A stretch of 6,931 nt of DNA from Dehalococcoidales bacterium (GTDB lineage: Bacteria > Chloroflexota > Dehalococcoidia > Dehalococcoidales > UBA5760). Made by a program: the position numbers and the translations under genes. How positions within the stretch are numbered: the stretch's first letter is position 1; each line of letters starts with the position of its first letter. The stretch is taken from NCBI GenBank assembly GCA_018399795.1, contig JAGYOC010000147.1, forward strand, positions 1-6,931. Reading direction: 5' to 3'. The notes under the pieces are model-generated. The model saw only the letters and a list, made by a program, of their open reading frames with translations, did not search any database and was not told where the DNA came from. Positions 1-6,511 of the stretch are shown here, piece after piece.

Positions 1-13
1 CGTTTTCACGCCA

Positions 14-41
14 TTGACATCAAAACTTACAATGATATAAA
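14..41 (+). promoter_or_regulatory. Sigma70-type promoter for the coiled-coil/ferredoxin genes
   Basis: A perfect -35 hexamer TTGACA (14-19) is followed, after a 16-base spacer, by the -10 hexamer TATAAA (36-41). A TG one base upstream (33-34) gives an extended -10. Transcription would start near base 48, leaving a leader of about 75 bases before the ATG at 124. This is seen directly in the sequence. Use as a promoter is inferred from consensus match, spacing and position. Confidence 0.65.
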
Positions 42-54
42 TTAACAATGATAT
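29..54 (+). repeat. 10-bp direct repeat ACAATGATAT with 16-bp period
   Basis: ACAATGATAT occurs at 29-38 and again at 45-54. The first copy covers the -10 element and the second runs into the left arm of the palindrome. The copies could be extra half-sites for the same regulator, or a by-product of local AT richness. They are short but exact. Confidence 0.4.
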
Positions 55-69
55 TGCGTCGCAATATCA
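49..69. promoter_or_regulatory. 21-bp perfect palindrome at the predicted transcription start, candidate operator
   Basis: The left arm TGATATTGCG (49-58) and its exact reverse complement (60-69) flank a single central T. The palindrome begins at the predicted +1 of the promoter at 14-41, where a bound repressor would block initiation. A further ATATTG half-site at 71-76 pairs with CAATAT at 62-67, so the region has three related half-sites. As RNA it could also form a hairpin, but there is no U tract, so it is not an intrinsic terminator. The binding protein is unknown. Confidence 0.5.
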
Positions 70-123
70 CATATTGTTTACGGGCAAAATAGCAGCGCTG
101 CCCCCAAAAGCGGCAGATATCTG

Positions 124-282
124 ATGAGTCAGGAAACGGTAGAATCTATCGAAAGAAAACTGGCTGACCTCAAAGAGCGCTGGCCGGCCCACTCGGTTCC
201 GCAAGCAATGTGGCAGGAACTCGAGGAGCTGGAGGAGAGGCTCGAGGAAGCAAAGAAACGGGAAAGAAACAATGCCGGCTAA
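124..282 (+). CDS. Small hypothetical coiled-coil protein (52 aa) upstream of ferredoxin
   Basis: ATG at 124, TAA at 280-282, 52 residues; I cannot assign it to a named family. Residues 1-20 and 29-50 are strongly charged heptad-like helices rich in Glu, Lys, Arg and Leu, including an E/L-rich segment around 31-42. They are separated by a Trp/Pro-containing turn (W20-P21-A22-H23). This suggests a short antiparallel helical hairpin or coiled coil. There is no signal peptide, membrane segment or cysteine, so it should be a cytosolic, non-catalytic adaptor or binding protein. No strong Shine-Dalgarno precedes the ATG. The frame is open upstream to a stop at 49-51, but no other good start is seen. 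Its last 11 bases overlap the ferredoxin start, which predicts translational coupling and suggests that the two products work together. The coding call rests on protein-like composition and on the overlap. Confidence 0.6.
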   Translation: MSQETVESIERKLADLKERWPAHSVPQAMWQELEELEERLEEAKKRERNNAG

Positions 283-487
283 AATGGCACTGGTAAATCC
301 CCTTAAATGCCAGCCCGAAAAATGTGATAACGGCATCTGCCTGGCTGCTGAGATATGCAAACACAAGGTGCTCAGGCAGATAGACGGAGCCTACGAACTG
401 CCCGCGATGCTGTCATCCAGCTGCCGGGGCTGCGGAGACTGTGTGCGGTTATGTCCCCTAGACGCAATCCAGATAGTAATGGTTTAA
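272..487 (+). CDS. Small 4Fe-4S ferredoxin-like protein (71 aa)
   Basis: This is an electron-transfer or structural iron-sulfur protein. The C-terminal half has a canonical CxxCxxCxxxCP motif (C51, C54, C57, C61, P62), the signature of a bacterial [4Fe-4S] ferredoxin. The N-terminal half has four more cysteines (C13, C18, C23, C29) in wider spacing (x4, x4, x5) and no following Pro. By analogy with two-cluster ferredoxins, three cysteines of each motif plus the last of the other could hold two clusters, but the first site is irregular and may bind another metal. The ATG at 272 is chosen because GGGA lies 8 bases upstream; the in-frame ATG at 284 has no ribosome binding site. The gene overlaps the 52-aa ORF by 11 bases and is probably co-transcribed from the promoter at 14-41. 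No redox enzyme is adjacent, so its partner is unknown. Confidence 0.85.
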   Translation: MPAKMALVNPLKCQPEKCDNGICLAAEICKHKVLRQIDGAYELPAMLSSSCRGCGDCVRLCPLDAIQIVMV

Positions 488-604
488 ACAACGGCCGTAT
501 GTAGTATTGGCGCTTGCAGTCATGGCTCCAATCCTGATAACGTAAAATCATCCCGGAGCATAACCCCGGTAAAATATAAAAATATCATCTCCATGGGAAT
601 TAAA

Positions 605-892
605 ATGGCGAGTTTTGAGGATATCGACAGAGCCAGAAAAATACTGGGCCTGGGTGCAACAGCCACCCTTGCCGAGATAAAAGCCGCTTACCGTGAGCTG
701 GCACAGCGCTATCACCCGGACCGCTCCGGAGAGCTTGGAGACCAGGCACGGATGAGAGAGCTGAACCGGGCATACGAGCTTCTGGAAGATTACTGCAGCA
801 AATACAAATACGCTTTCGGAGAAAGTGAAGTGGCCAGAGTCTACCCGAAAGAGGCCTACTTCAGGTGGTGGCGTAAAAACTGGCCTATGTAG
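605..892 (+). CDS. J-domain (DnaJ-like) mini-protein (95 aa)
   Basis: This is a J-domain protein, expected to stimulate the ATPase of an Hsp70 (DnaK) and deliver it to a particular client. Helix II ends in YRELAQRY (29-36), followed directly by the invariant HPD tripeptide (37-39). Helix III follows, with the NRAYELL segment (residues 61-67). There is no Gly/Phe region, zinc-finger domain or C-terminal substrate domain as in full DnaJ. After the J-domain comes only a tail of about 25 residues, rich in Tyr and Trp and ending in WWRKNWPM. It is therefore a class C J-protein, not the housekeeping DnaJ. The ATG at 605 has GGGA seven bases upstream. An in-frame ATG at 593 would add four residues but has no ribosome binding site. 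It lies 117 bases after the ferredoxin on the same strand and may share its transcript. A link to iron-sulfur protein assembly (compare HscB) is conceivable but unproven. Confidence 0.85.
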   Translation: MASFEDIDRARKILGLGATATLAEIKAAYRELAQRYHPDRSGELGDQARMRELNRAYELLEDYCSKYKYAFGESEVARVYPKEAYFRWWRKNWPM

Positions 893-974
893 CGGACGCT
901 TACCGGGAAACGCAAAGCCCTTAAGATTTCTTGGCGTCTTATAAACAGACACTTTCCACAAAAAGAAGGCCTCA

Positions 975-1568
975 ATGGCAGAATATTTCATCTTTGGTTC
1001 TCTGACTATATGGAACATAGTAATGACCGCCCGGGAGAGGAAGAAGGCCTCCGAGTTCTACGCCCACCTGAGCCTGGCCATTTTCTTCGGCACGATTCTC
1101 CTTGTTTTTATCCTGCCTTACGAGGCTGACTCAGGTCAGGCATTCTACACCGTCCCGATAAGTATACCGGCTCTGTATATGACCGGCTTCGGCATGGTTA
1201 TAGCCGGTCTTACAATATATTCCCTGGCACTCAGAGCGCTACGGGTTGCAGGCAACCCCAGGAAAGGAAGCCACCTGGAAACGGAAAGAATGGTGACATC
1301 AGGTGTATACCGGTATGCCAGACACCCGATGGCCCTGGCTGTACTTTTGATATGCCTCGGACTGGTGCTCTGGCAGCTTCACATTGGCGCGGTAATTACC
1401 TATGCTGTAGTGGTAATATTCTATATAATCGCCATACGAAAGGAAGAAGAGGAGCTAGTCCGCAAATTTGAAGAGGACTACCTTGAATATCGTAAGCGGG
1501 TCCCTGCCCTTAACATAATAAGAGGCTGGTACCGGGCGCTGAATTCGCAAACAAGAGAGCCGCAGTAA
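975..1568 (+). CDS. Isoprenylcysteine carboxyl methyltransferase / phospholipid methyltransferase family membrane protein
   Basis: This is a 197-residue integral membrane methyltransferase that uses S-adenosylmethionine. Hydrophobic segments lie at about 32-48, 62-86, 119-134 and 137-155. The family signature is clear: TSGVYRYARHP at 108-118, including the RHP that contributes to SAM binding. After the last helix come the acidic cluster EEEE at 157-160 and FEEDYLEYRKRVP at about 165-177, typical of the ICMT/PEMT superfamily. The ATG at 975 has AAAGAAGG (962-969) five bases upstream. Bacteria generally lack CaaX prenylation, so the substrate is not predictable; relatives methylate phospholipids, isoprenylated or small thiols and other lipophilic acceptors. 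The gene follows the J-protein after 82 bases with no clear terminator between them. Confidence 0.82.
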   Translation: MAEYFIFGSLTIWNIVMTARERKKASEFYAHLSLAIFFGTILLVFILPYEADSGQAFYTVPISIPALYMTGFGMVIAGLTIYSLALRALRVAGNPRKGSHLETERMVTSGVYRYARHPMALAVLLICLGLVLWQLHIGAVITYAVVVIFYIIAIRKEEEELVRKFEEDYLEYRKRVPALNIIRGWYRALNSQTREPQ

Positions 1569-1581
1569 CAGCACCTGGTAA

Positions 1582-1810
1582 TCAGAATATATTGCGGGTT
1601 ATTGTGTTGAAATAGCTTCCAGCTGCAAAAATGTATCCTCCGCCGCCAGGGCCATGGGCTTGGGTACCGGGGTCCGCAGGCAGATCTCTTGCCCCCGATT
1701 ACCTCTATCCCCTCCTGCTCGACGGCTTTTTCGGTAATACCATCGCTGACAGGCCCAGAATATTCCCCAACGGATAAATTTAGATTCACCATTTTCACCA
1801 ATATGCTCAT
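1582..1810 (-). pseudogene. Frameshifted small ORF (about 75 aa if repaired), unrecognised
   Basis: No intact gene occupies 1569-1891, but the minus strand reads like protein in two joined frames. From ATG at 1810-1808 one frame gives an acidic, soluble-looking stretch (SDGITEKAVEQEGIEVIG) as far as a run of five G (plus-strand CCCCC, 1692-1696). There the other frame takes over, with ARDLPADPGTQ, GPGGGGYIFAAG and YFNTIT, to a TGA at 1584-1582. Removing one G from the run makes a continuous 75-codon ORF. This could be a decayed gene, a sequencing or assembly indel, or a programmed frameshift. No strong ribosome binding site is visible; M7 at 1792 is an alternative start. I do not recognise the family. 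The coding call is inference from composition alone. Confidence 0.33.
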
Positions 1811-1825
1811 CTTGCCGAGTAACCC

Positions 1826-1854
1826 TGTTATCGCATATTTATGGGTGGTATAAT
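1826..1854 (+). promoter_or_regulatory. Extended -10 promoter for the AmmeMemoRadiSam-rarA operon
   Basis: A perfect -10 hexamer TATAAT (1849-1854) is preceded by TG at 1846-1847, giving the extended -10 TGGTATAAT. The -35 region at 1826-1831 (TGTTAT, 17-base spacer) is weak, which is usual for extended -10 promoters. The predicted start near 1861 leaves a leader of about 30 bases to the ATG at 1892. Confidence 0.6.
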
Positions 1855-1878
1855 TGGGGTAAAGGATAATTGGTAAAA
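1850..1878 (+). repeat. Imperfect tandem repeat ATAATTGG(GG)TAAA across the -10 and leader
   Basis: ATAATTGGGGTAAA (1850-1863) is repeated as ATAATTGGTAAAA (1866-1878), with a 16-base period and a GG deletion in the second copy. It covers the -10 hexamer, the predicted transcription start and the bases just before the ribosome binding site. It could be a two-site operator or a local duplication. Confidence 0.4.
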
Positions 1879-1891
1879 GAGGGTGATTGCT

Positions 1892-2938
1892 ATGCGCGAG
1901 GCCATGCTCTATGAGAAGCTGGCAGAAAAGCGGACCAGGTGCAATATATGCCAGTGGCGCTGCGTCATAAACCCGGGCAAAACCGGTATCTGCCGGGTGT
2001 ACCAGAACCAGGACGGCACCCTCCACAACCTGAACTACGCCCATGCTTCCTCTCTGGCTGCCGACCCCGTGGAAAAGAAGCCCCTTTTCCACTTTTTCCC
2101 GGGCAGTCTGGCCCTATCCATAGGCAGCTGGGGCTGCAACTTTCACTGCCAGGACTGCCAGAACTGGGAGATCTCCTGCGAGGACGGTGACCATTCGTGG
2201 CATGGCCAGCGCCAGATCCTGCCCGAGGACACGATAGAAATGGCCAAGAACCATCACTGCGCCGGCATCGCCTGGACCTACAACGAGCCCAGCGTCTGGT
2301 TCGAATATACGCTTGACTCAGCAAAGATAGCCAAAAAGAATGGCCTCTATACCATCTACGTCACCAACGGCTTCCTCACACCAGAGGCTCTGGATACCAT
2401 TGGCCCCTATCTGGACGTCTGGCGCGTCGACATAAAGGGCTTTACCGACACGCTTTACCGCAGGCTTGCCAGAGTAGACCGCTGGCAGGGCATACTGGAT
2501 GTTACGAAAAGAGCCAGAGAGAAGTGGCAAATGCATGTGGAGGTAATCACCAACATCATACCAACGATGAACGATGACGACGAGCAGCTAAAAGGTATCG
2601 CGGAATGGATTGTCAGGGAACTGGGCGAGCTGACTCCATGGCACGTAACCCGGTTTTATCCCTGCTACAACCTCGACTATCTGTCGCCAACACCTATCAG
2701 CACTCTGGAGCATGCCTATGATATCGGCAAGGAAGCTGGGCTCAGATTTGTTTACGTAGGTAATACCCCCGGCCACCAGAGCGAGAGCACAGTCTGCTAC
2801 TCCTGCGGTAGAACTGTTGTAGAGAGAACCGGCTACCAGACAAGGGTGGTCGGCTTGAACGGTTCCAAGTGCGCTTTCTGCGGTGCAGAGCTCAACTTCA
2901 GGACATCCCAGACAAAGGAGGTTAAAAATGGTGGTTAG
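1892..2938 (+). CDS. amrS: AmmeMemoRadiSam system radical SAM enzyme (348 aa)
   Basis: This is a radical S-adenosylmethionine protein related to pyruvate formate-lyase activating enzymes. It should cleave SAM reductively to start radical chemistry on an unidentified substrate. The SAM-binding [4Fe-4S] motif CxxxCxxC is at C82, C86 and C89, within GCNFHCQDC. Four cysteines near the N terminus (C17, C20, C24, C34) form the CxxC...C block typical of this subfamily. Near the C terminus two CxxC pairs (C302/C305, C327/C330) look like a zinc ribbon or an auxiliary cluster. [10 protein letters not shown] (127-136) and YVTNGF (156-161) are conserved barrel elements of PflA-like proteins. The ATG at 1892 is preferred because AGAGGGTGAT (1878-1887) is its Shine-Dalgarno; an in-frame GTG at 1883 lies inside that site. 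The N terminus [10 protein letters not shown] fits the family. Its stop overlaps the next gene by 11 bases. Confidence 0.93.
   Translation: MREAMLYEKLAEKRTRCNICQWRCVINPGKTGICRVYQNQDGTLHNLNYAHASSLAADPVEKKPLFHFFPGSLALSIGSWGCNFHCQDCQNWEISCEDGDHSWHGQRQILPEDTIEMAKNHHCAGIAWTYNEPSVWFEYTLDSAKIAKKNGLYTIYVTNGFLTPEALDTIGPYLDVWRVDIKGFTDTLYRRLARVDRWQGILDVTKRAREKWQMHVEVITNIIPTMNDDDEQLKGIAEWIVRELGELTPWHVTRFYPCYNLDYLSPTPISTLEHAYDIGKEAGLRFVYVGNTPGHQSESTVCYSCGRTVVERTGYQTRVVGLNGSKCAFCGAELNFRTSQTKEVKNGG
2914..2921 (+). promoter_or_regulatory. Shine-Dalgarno AAAGGAGG that sets the start of the Memo-AMMECR1 fusion
   Basis: AAAGGAGG lies inside the 3' end of the radical SAM gene, six bases before the ATG at 2928. 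It decides the start: an in-frame GTG at 2883 would add 15 residues, has no such site, and would precede the conserved family N terminus ([12 protein letters not shown]). Confidence 0.8.
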
Positions 2939-4241
2939 ACATCCGGTTGTAGCTGGTCAGTTCTACCCGGCTCAAGAATCAATGCTGAGAGAAACCATCT
3001 CCGGAATGGTTGATAATACTGCCGAGAAGGAGGAAATCGTCGGCCTGGTTTCACCGCATGCCGGCTACCCTTTTTCCGGCCCGGTCGCCGCAGCCACCAT
3101 ATCCCGGGTCAGGTTCAAAGATACCTTTGTCATACTGGGCCCCAACCACACCGGCATGGGCAAGGCACTCAGCATAATGCCCAGGGGTATCTGGGAGACC
3201 CCCCTGGGCAAGGTCGAGATCGACGGAGAGCTCGCCGAGCGAATACTTTCCAACTCACAGTACCTCGAAGAGGATAATAAGGCACATCAGTACGAACACT
3301 CCATCGAGGTGCAGATACCATTCCTGCAGTATTTCGGCAAAGAGTTCAGGATAGTCCCGATTACCTTTTCCCATCACCATCCCGAAGCATACAAGGAGGT
3401 GGGGAGGGGAATCGCCCGTGCCGCCCGGGAACTGAACCGGGAAATAGTAATCATCGCCTCCAGTGATATGACCCACTACGAAGGCGAGGAATCGGCCCGA
3501 CGCAAGGATAACATGGCCATCGAGGCGATACTGGCTCTGGACGAAGATGAGCTCCTCAGAAGGATTGACGATTTCAATATCTCGATGTGCGGCTACGCCC
3601 CGACGGTAGCCCTCATCGTCGCCGCCCGTGAAATGGGCGGGACCAGGGCCGAGCTGGTCAGATACCGGACCAGCGGCGATACCACAGGCGATTACTCCTC
3701 CGTGGTTGGCTACGCCGGCATACTGATAAAGCCGATGTCCCCTCTGGCCAGCCTGGCCAGAGAGACCGTCGAGGAATATGTGCGGGAGGGAACGAAACGT
3801 CGTCCACCCGATGAACTTCCCGAGGAAATGAAGGGCTGTGCCGGGGTATTCGTCTCCATCCACAAGTTCGGGAACCTGAGGGGCTGTATCGGAACCTTCG
3901 AACCGGCTACCGATAACATCGCCGAGGAAACCATCGACAATGCCATAAGCTCGGCAACCAGGGACCCCCGCTTTCCCCCGGTCAACCCCGGCGAACTGAA
4001 GGACCTCACCTACAATGTGGATGTACTTACCGAACCGGAGCCTATTAATGACCGGGACAGCCTTGACCCCAAAATTGACGGTGTTATTGTCGAAGCGGGA
4101 CCGAGGAGAGGGCTGCTGCTGCCAGACCTGGAGGGAGTCGACAGCGTGGAACAGCAGATTCTCATCTGCCGGCAGAAAGCAGGCATAATGCCGGATGAAC
4201 CGGTAAAGCTTTACCACTTCCGGGTAAAGCGCTACCGTTAA
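2928..4241 (+). CDS. AmmeMemoRadiSam protein B-protein A fusion (Memo-like + AMMECR1-like, 437 aa)
   Basis: Two proteins that are separate genes in many genomes are joined here in one chain. Residues 1 to about 268 are a Memo-like domain, whose fold resembles class III extradiol dioxygenases (LigB type). The putative metal and active-site residues are all present: H44 in SPHAGY, H74 in GPNHTG, D180 and H183 in SSDMTHY, and C221 in MCGYAPT. H120 and H124 lie in the conserved [16 protein letters not shown]. From about residue 275 to the end is an AMMECR1 domain, with the invariant LRGCIGT (317-323) and a [10 protein letters not shown] segment (395-404). A short linker joins the domains. Translation is coupled to the radical SAM gene by an 11-base overlap. 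The biochemical role of the set is not established to my knowledge; human Memo has been linked to copper binding. All motifs look intact, so both domains should be functional. Confidence 0.93.
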   Translation: MVVRHPVVAGQFYPAQESMLRETISGMVDNTAEKEEIVGLVSPHAGYPFSGPVAAATISRVRFKDTFVILGPNHTGMGKALSIMPRGIWETPLGKVEIDGELAERILSNSQYLEEDNKAHQYEHSIEVQIPFLQYFGKEFRIVPITFSHHHPEAYKEVGRGIARAARELNREIVIIASSDMTHYEGEESARRKDNMAIEAILALDEDELLRRIDDFNISMCGYAPTVALIVAAREMGGTRAELVRYRTSGDTTGDYSSVVGYAGILIKPMSPLASLARETVEEYVREGTKRRPPDELPEEMKGCAGVFVSIHKFGNLRGCIGTFEPATDNIAEETIDNAISSATRDPRFPPVNPGELKDLTYNVDVLTEPEPINDRDSLDPKIDGVIVEAGPRRGLLLPDLEGVDSVEQQILICRQKAGIMPDEPVKLYHFRVKRYR

Positions 4242-4288
4242 GTGTTAAGGCGAAAATTCATCCCGCGCTGCGCGCGATAGGGGGCGCC

Positions 4289-5647
4289 ATGGATATGTTT
4301 GAAGAAAAGGAAGCCGGCAAGAATGGCACAGAGGCACCGCTGGCCACCCGCATGAGGCCAACCACATTCAGCGACTTCGTCGGCCAGGAGCACCTCATCG
4401 GCAGCGGGCGAGTGCTGCGCAAGGCAATAGAGACCGGGAAAATACCTTCGCTTATCCTCTGGGGTCCGCCGGGCAGCGGCAAGACCACCCTCGCCTACAT
4501 CATTGCCGATGCCACCGAATCGCACTTCAGTCCGATAAGCGCCGTCAATGCCGGCGTGGCCGACCTGCGCCGCATAATAGACGAAGCCAAAGACCGGCGC
4601 AAGTCACTCAAGCAGCAGACCATCCTCTTTATCGACGAAATCCACCGTTTCAACAAGGCACAGCAGGACGCGGTACTGCCCCATGTCGAGAACGGCACCG
4701 TCGTCCTTATCGGCGCCACCACGGAGAACCCTTCGTTTGAGGTCATCTCCGCGCTCATCTCCCGCTGCCAGGTTCTCAACCTCAACCCCCTGACCGATGA
4801 CGAGATTCAACTGATTATTATGAGGGCCCTGAAGGATACCATTAGGGGACTGGCCCCACTAAATATCGACCTGGATGAAGACGCCCTGCGGCACCTGATT
4901 ACGGCTTCCAATAACGACGCCCGGGTGGCGCTCAACAGCCTGGAGATGGCCGCCCTGGCCACACCACCTGACGAGAAGGGCAGGCGCCCCATATCCCTGG
5001 CCACCATCGAGGACACCGTCCAGCACCGGGCGCTTCGCTACGACAAAGATGGAGAAGGCCACTACAACACGATATCCGCCCTGCACAAGTCCATGCGTGG
5101 TTCCGACCCGGATGCGTCACTCTACTGGCTAGCCCGTATGCTTGAAGCGGGAGAAGACCCCCTCTACATCGCCCGCCGCCTGGTCCGCTTTGCCTCGGAA
5201 GATGTCGGCATGGCCGACCCCCAGGCGCTGGTAATAGCGGTGGCAGCCCAGCAGGCAGTCCACCTCCTCGGTATGCCCGAGTGCAATCTCGCCCTGGCCG
5301 AGGCCGCAGTTTACCTGGCAACGGTCACCAAGAGCAATTCCCTCTACCAGGCATATTCCAGAGTGCAGGAAGAGCTCAAGCAGAGCGGCATGGAACCGGT
5401 ACCGCTGCACCTGCGTAATCCCGTCACGCCTCTTATGAAAAATGAGGGCTACGGGGAGGGCTACAAATATGCCCATGACTACCCCGGTCACTTCATTGAA
5501 CAGCAAAATCTGCCCGATTCCCTCCGTAACAGGCGCTACTACACCCCGGGCGAACAGGGCTACGAAAAGAAGGTGGTGGAAAGGCTCAAGGAATGGTGGC
5601 ATAACTTCGGCAAGCCCCCCGAGGCCGGCGAAAGCGGAGAATCATAG
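4289..5647 (+). CDS. rarA: Replication-associated recombination protein A (RarA/MgsA), AAA+ ATPase
   Basis: RarA is a clamp-loader-like AAA+ ATPase (bacterial MgsA, eukaryotic Mgs1/WRNIP1) that acts at stalled replication forks with SSB and the replisome. The 452 residues carry Walker [10 protein letters not shown] (59-67), Walker [10 protein letters not shown] (113-121), sensor 1 GATTENPSF (142-150) and the arginine finger in SALISRC (R159). Sensor 2 is DARVALN (210-216). The C-terminal oligomerisation region typical of the family has the landmarks [11 protein letters not shown] (275-285), [16 protein letters not shown] (296-311) and YKYAHDYPG (392-400). Full length with all catalytic residues. 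TAGGGGG (4278-4284) lies four bases before the ATG at 4289; a second in-frame ATG at 4295 is ten bases away and is also possible. It begins 47 bases after the Memo-AMMECR1 fusion with no terminator visible, so co-transcription is likely. Confidence 0.95.
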   Translation: MDMFEEKEAGKNGTEAPLATRMRPTTFSDFVGQEHLIGSGRVLRKAIETGKIPSLILWGPPGSGKTTLAYIIADATESHFSPISAVNAGVADLRRIIDEAKDRRKSLKQQTILFIDEIHRFNKAQQDAVLPHVENGTVVLIGATTENPSFEVISALISRCQVLNLNPLTDDEIQLIIMRALKDTIRGLAPLNIDLDEDALRHLITASNNDARVALNSLEMAALATPPDEKGRRPISLATIEDTVQHRALRYDKDGEGHYNTISALHKSMRGSDPDASLYWLARMLEAGEDPLYIARRLVRFASEDVGMADPQALVIAVAAQQAVHLLGMPECNLALAEAAVYLATVTKSNSLYQAYSRVQEELKQSGMEPVPLHLRNPVTPLMKNEGYGEGYKYAHDYPGHFIEQQNLPDSLRNRRYYTPGEQGYEKKVVERLKEWWHNFGKPPEAGESGES

Positions 5648-5696
5648 AGCGCTATAAGGAACAAGCCCCATCAGAACGCAGCCAGCCCGGGTATGC

Positions 5697-6464
5697 TCAA
5701 CCACTGGACCCGGTAGGAACCGTGGCGGTCCGGTCCTTTTCCGCCGCCGGCGAACCGAACCTGGCCAGTGCCCCCTTCAGGTCGATATCACCGGTATAGA
5801 GTGCCTTGCCGACGATTACTCCCTCGACGCCAGTCTGATAAATGAGTCCGAGCTCTTCCAGAGATGAGGTGCCACCAGCTGCAATCACGGGCAGCCCGCA
5901 CGCGCCAACCGTATCGGCGATGGCCTTCAGGTTCGGCCCACCAAGGGTGCCGTCACAGCCGATGTCGGTGCGAATCAGCCGCTTCACCCCCAGGGCGAGC
6001 ATCGCTTCGACAAGATCTCTCGCCTTCACAGCAGTATCGCTCTGCCACGCGTTTATGGCAACACAGCCCTTCCTGGTATCGACACAAACCACGATGGATT
6101 CGCCGTAATTTCGGCAGGCATCCCTGACCAGCACCGGGGCTTCCACAGCAGAGGTACCCAGTACGACGCGGTCCACGCCGAACTGAATCAGCTCTTCTAT
6201 CGTATCCAGATTCCTGATACCACCCCCCACCTGGACAGGAATAACCAGGTTCGTCGCTATCTCGACAATGATATCCATATTAAGAGGCTTGCCGGCAGAG
6301 GCCCCATCCAGGTCAATGATATGCACTCTGGACGCCCCCATCGACTGCCATCTCAGTGCCACTTCAAGGGGGTCACTATGAAATACGGTCTCCCGCCTGA
6401 AATCACCCTGGTAGAGGCGGACACACCTGCCTTTCCTGATATCTATGGCCGGTATTACCTCCAA
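5697..6464 (-). CDS. hisA: Phosphoribosylformimino-5-aminoimidazole carboxamide ribotide isomerase (HisA)
   Basis: HisA catalyses the fourth step of histidine synthesis, the Amadori isomerisation of ProFAR to PRFAR, as a cytosolic (beta/alpha)8 barrel. The protein has 255 residues. Catalytic D8 (PAIDI), D129 (VCVDTRKG) and T166 (RTDIG) are present. The phosphate-binding loops are QVGGGIR (78-84), DGTLGGPN (171-178) and AAGGTSS (195-201). The start is TTG at 6464-6462, supported by AAGGAGG nine bases upstream and by the family N terminus MEVIPAID. The residue before DG in the TDIxxDG motif is C170, where characterised enzymes usually have Arg or Lys. The last 15 residues (AEKDRTATVPTGSSG) are a low-complexity tail beyond the barrel. 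It is convergent with rarA (49 bases between stops), and no other his gene lies in the window. Confidence 0.95.
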   Translation of the reverse strand: MEVIPAIDIRKGRCVRLYQGDFRRETVFHSDPLEVALRWQSMGASRVHIIDLDGASAGKPLNMDIIVEIATNLVIPVQVGGGIRNLDTIEELIQFGVDRVVLGTSAVEAPVLVRDACRNYGESIVVCVDTRKGCVAINAWQSDTAVKARDLVEAMLALGVKRLIRTDIGCDGTLGGPNLKAIADTVGACGLPVIAAGGTSSLEELGLIYQTGVEGVIVGKALYTGDIDLKGALARFGSPAAEKDRTATVPTGSSG

Positions 6465-6473
6465 TGTGTCCAG

Positions 6474-6480
6474 CCTCCTT
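6474..6480 (-). promoter_or_regulatory. Shine-Dalgarno AAGGAGG for hisA, supporting a TTG start
   Basis: On the minus strand AAGGAGG lies nine bases before TTG at 6464. It is the only strong site near the expected N terminus, and no ATG is in frame there, so it fixes the unusual start codon. Confidence 0.75.
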
Positions 6481-6511
6481 GCCCGAAAGATTAATCAACA
6501 ACCTTCCTAAC

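Noticed and set aside
931..945. Possible promoter with TATAAA (940-945) ahead of the methyltransferase gene
   Set aside because: No acceptable -35 element lies 15-19 bases upstream and there is no extended -10, so the hexamer alone is not convincing.
548..1018. Minus-strand ORF of 156 codons opposite the J-domain gene
   Set aside because: The plus strand carries a clear HPD J-domain, and the minus translation shows no recognisable motif.
1631..1777. Plus-strand 48-codon ORF rich in Pro and aromatic residues
   Set aside because: It has no ribosome binding site, and its Pro run is simply the complement of the Gly run in the minus-strand frame. The minus-strand reading looks more like protein, although a single G indel must be assumed, so this alternative is kept only as a competing explanation.
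3255..4217. Long minus-strand ORF (320 codons) opposite the Memo-AMMECR1 gene
   Set aside because: The plus-strand frame encodes two recognisable domains with intact motifs. The minus frame is an open shadow with no recognisable motif.
4260..4278. GC-rich hairpin (CGCG arms) just before the rarA ribosome binding site
   Set aside because: The arms are only four to five bases within a low-complexity CG stretch. It might affect translation, but the evidence is too thin for a feature.
5129..5602. Minus-strand ORF of 157 codons opposite rarA
   Set aside because: It lies wholly inside rarA, whose conserved C-terminal motifs are on the plus strand. It is a shadow of GC-rich codons.
5648..5696. Possible bidirectional terminator between convergent rarA and hisA
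   Set aside because: I found no strong stem with a flanking T or A run, so no intrinsic terminator can be supported.
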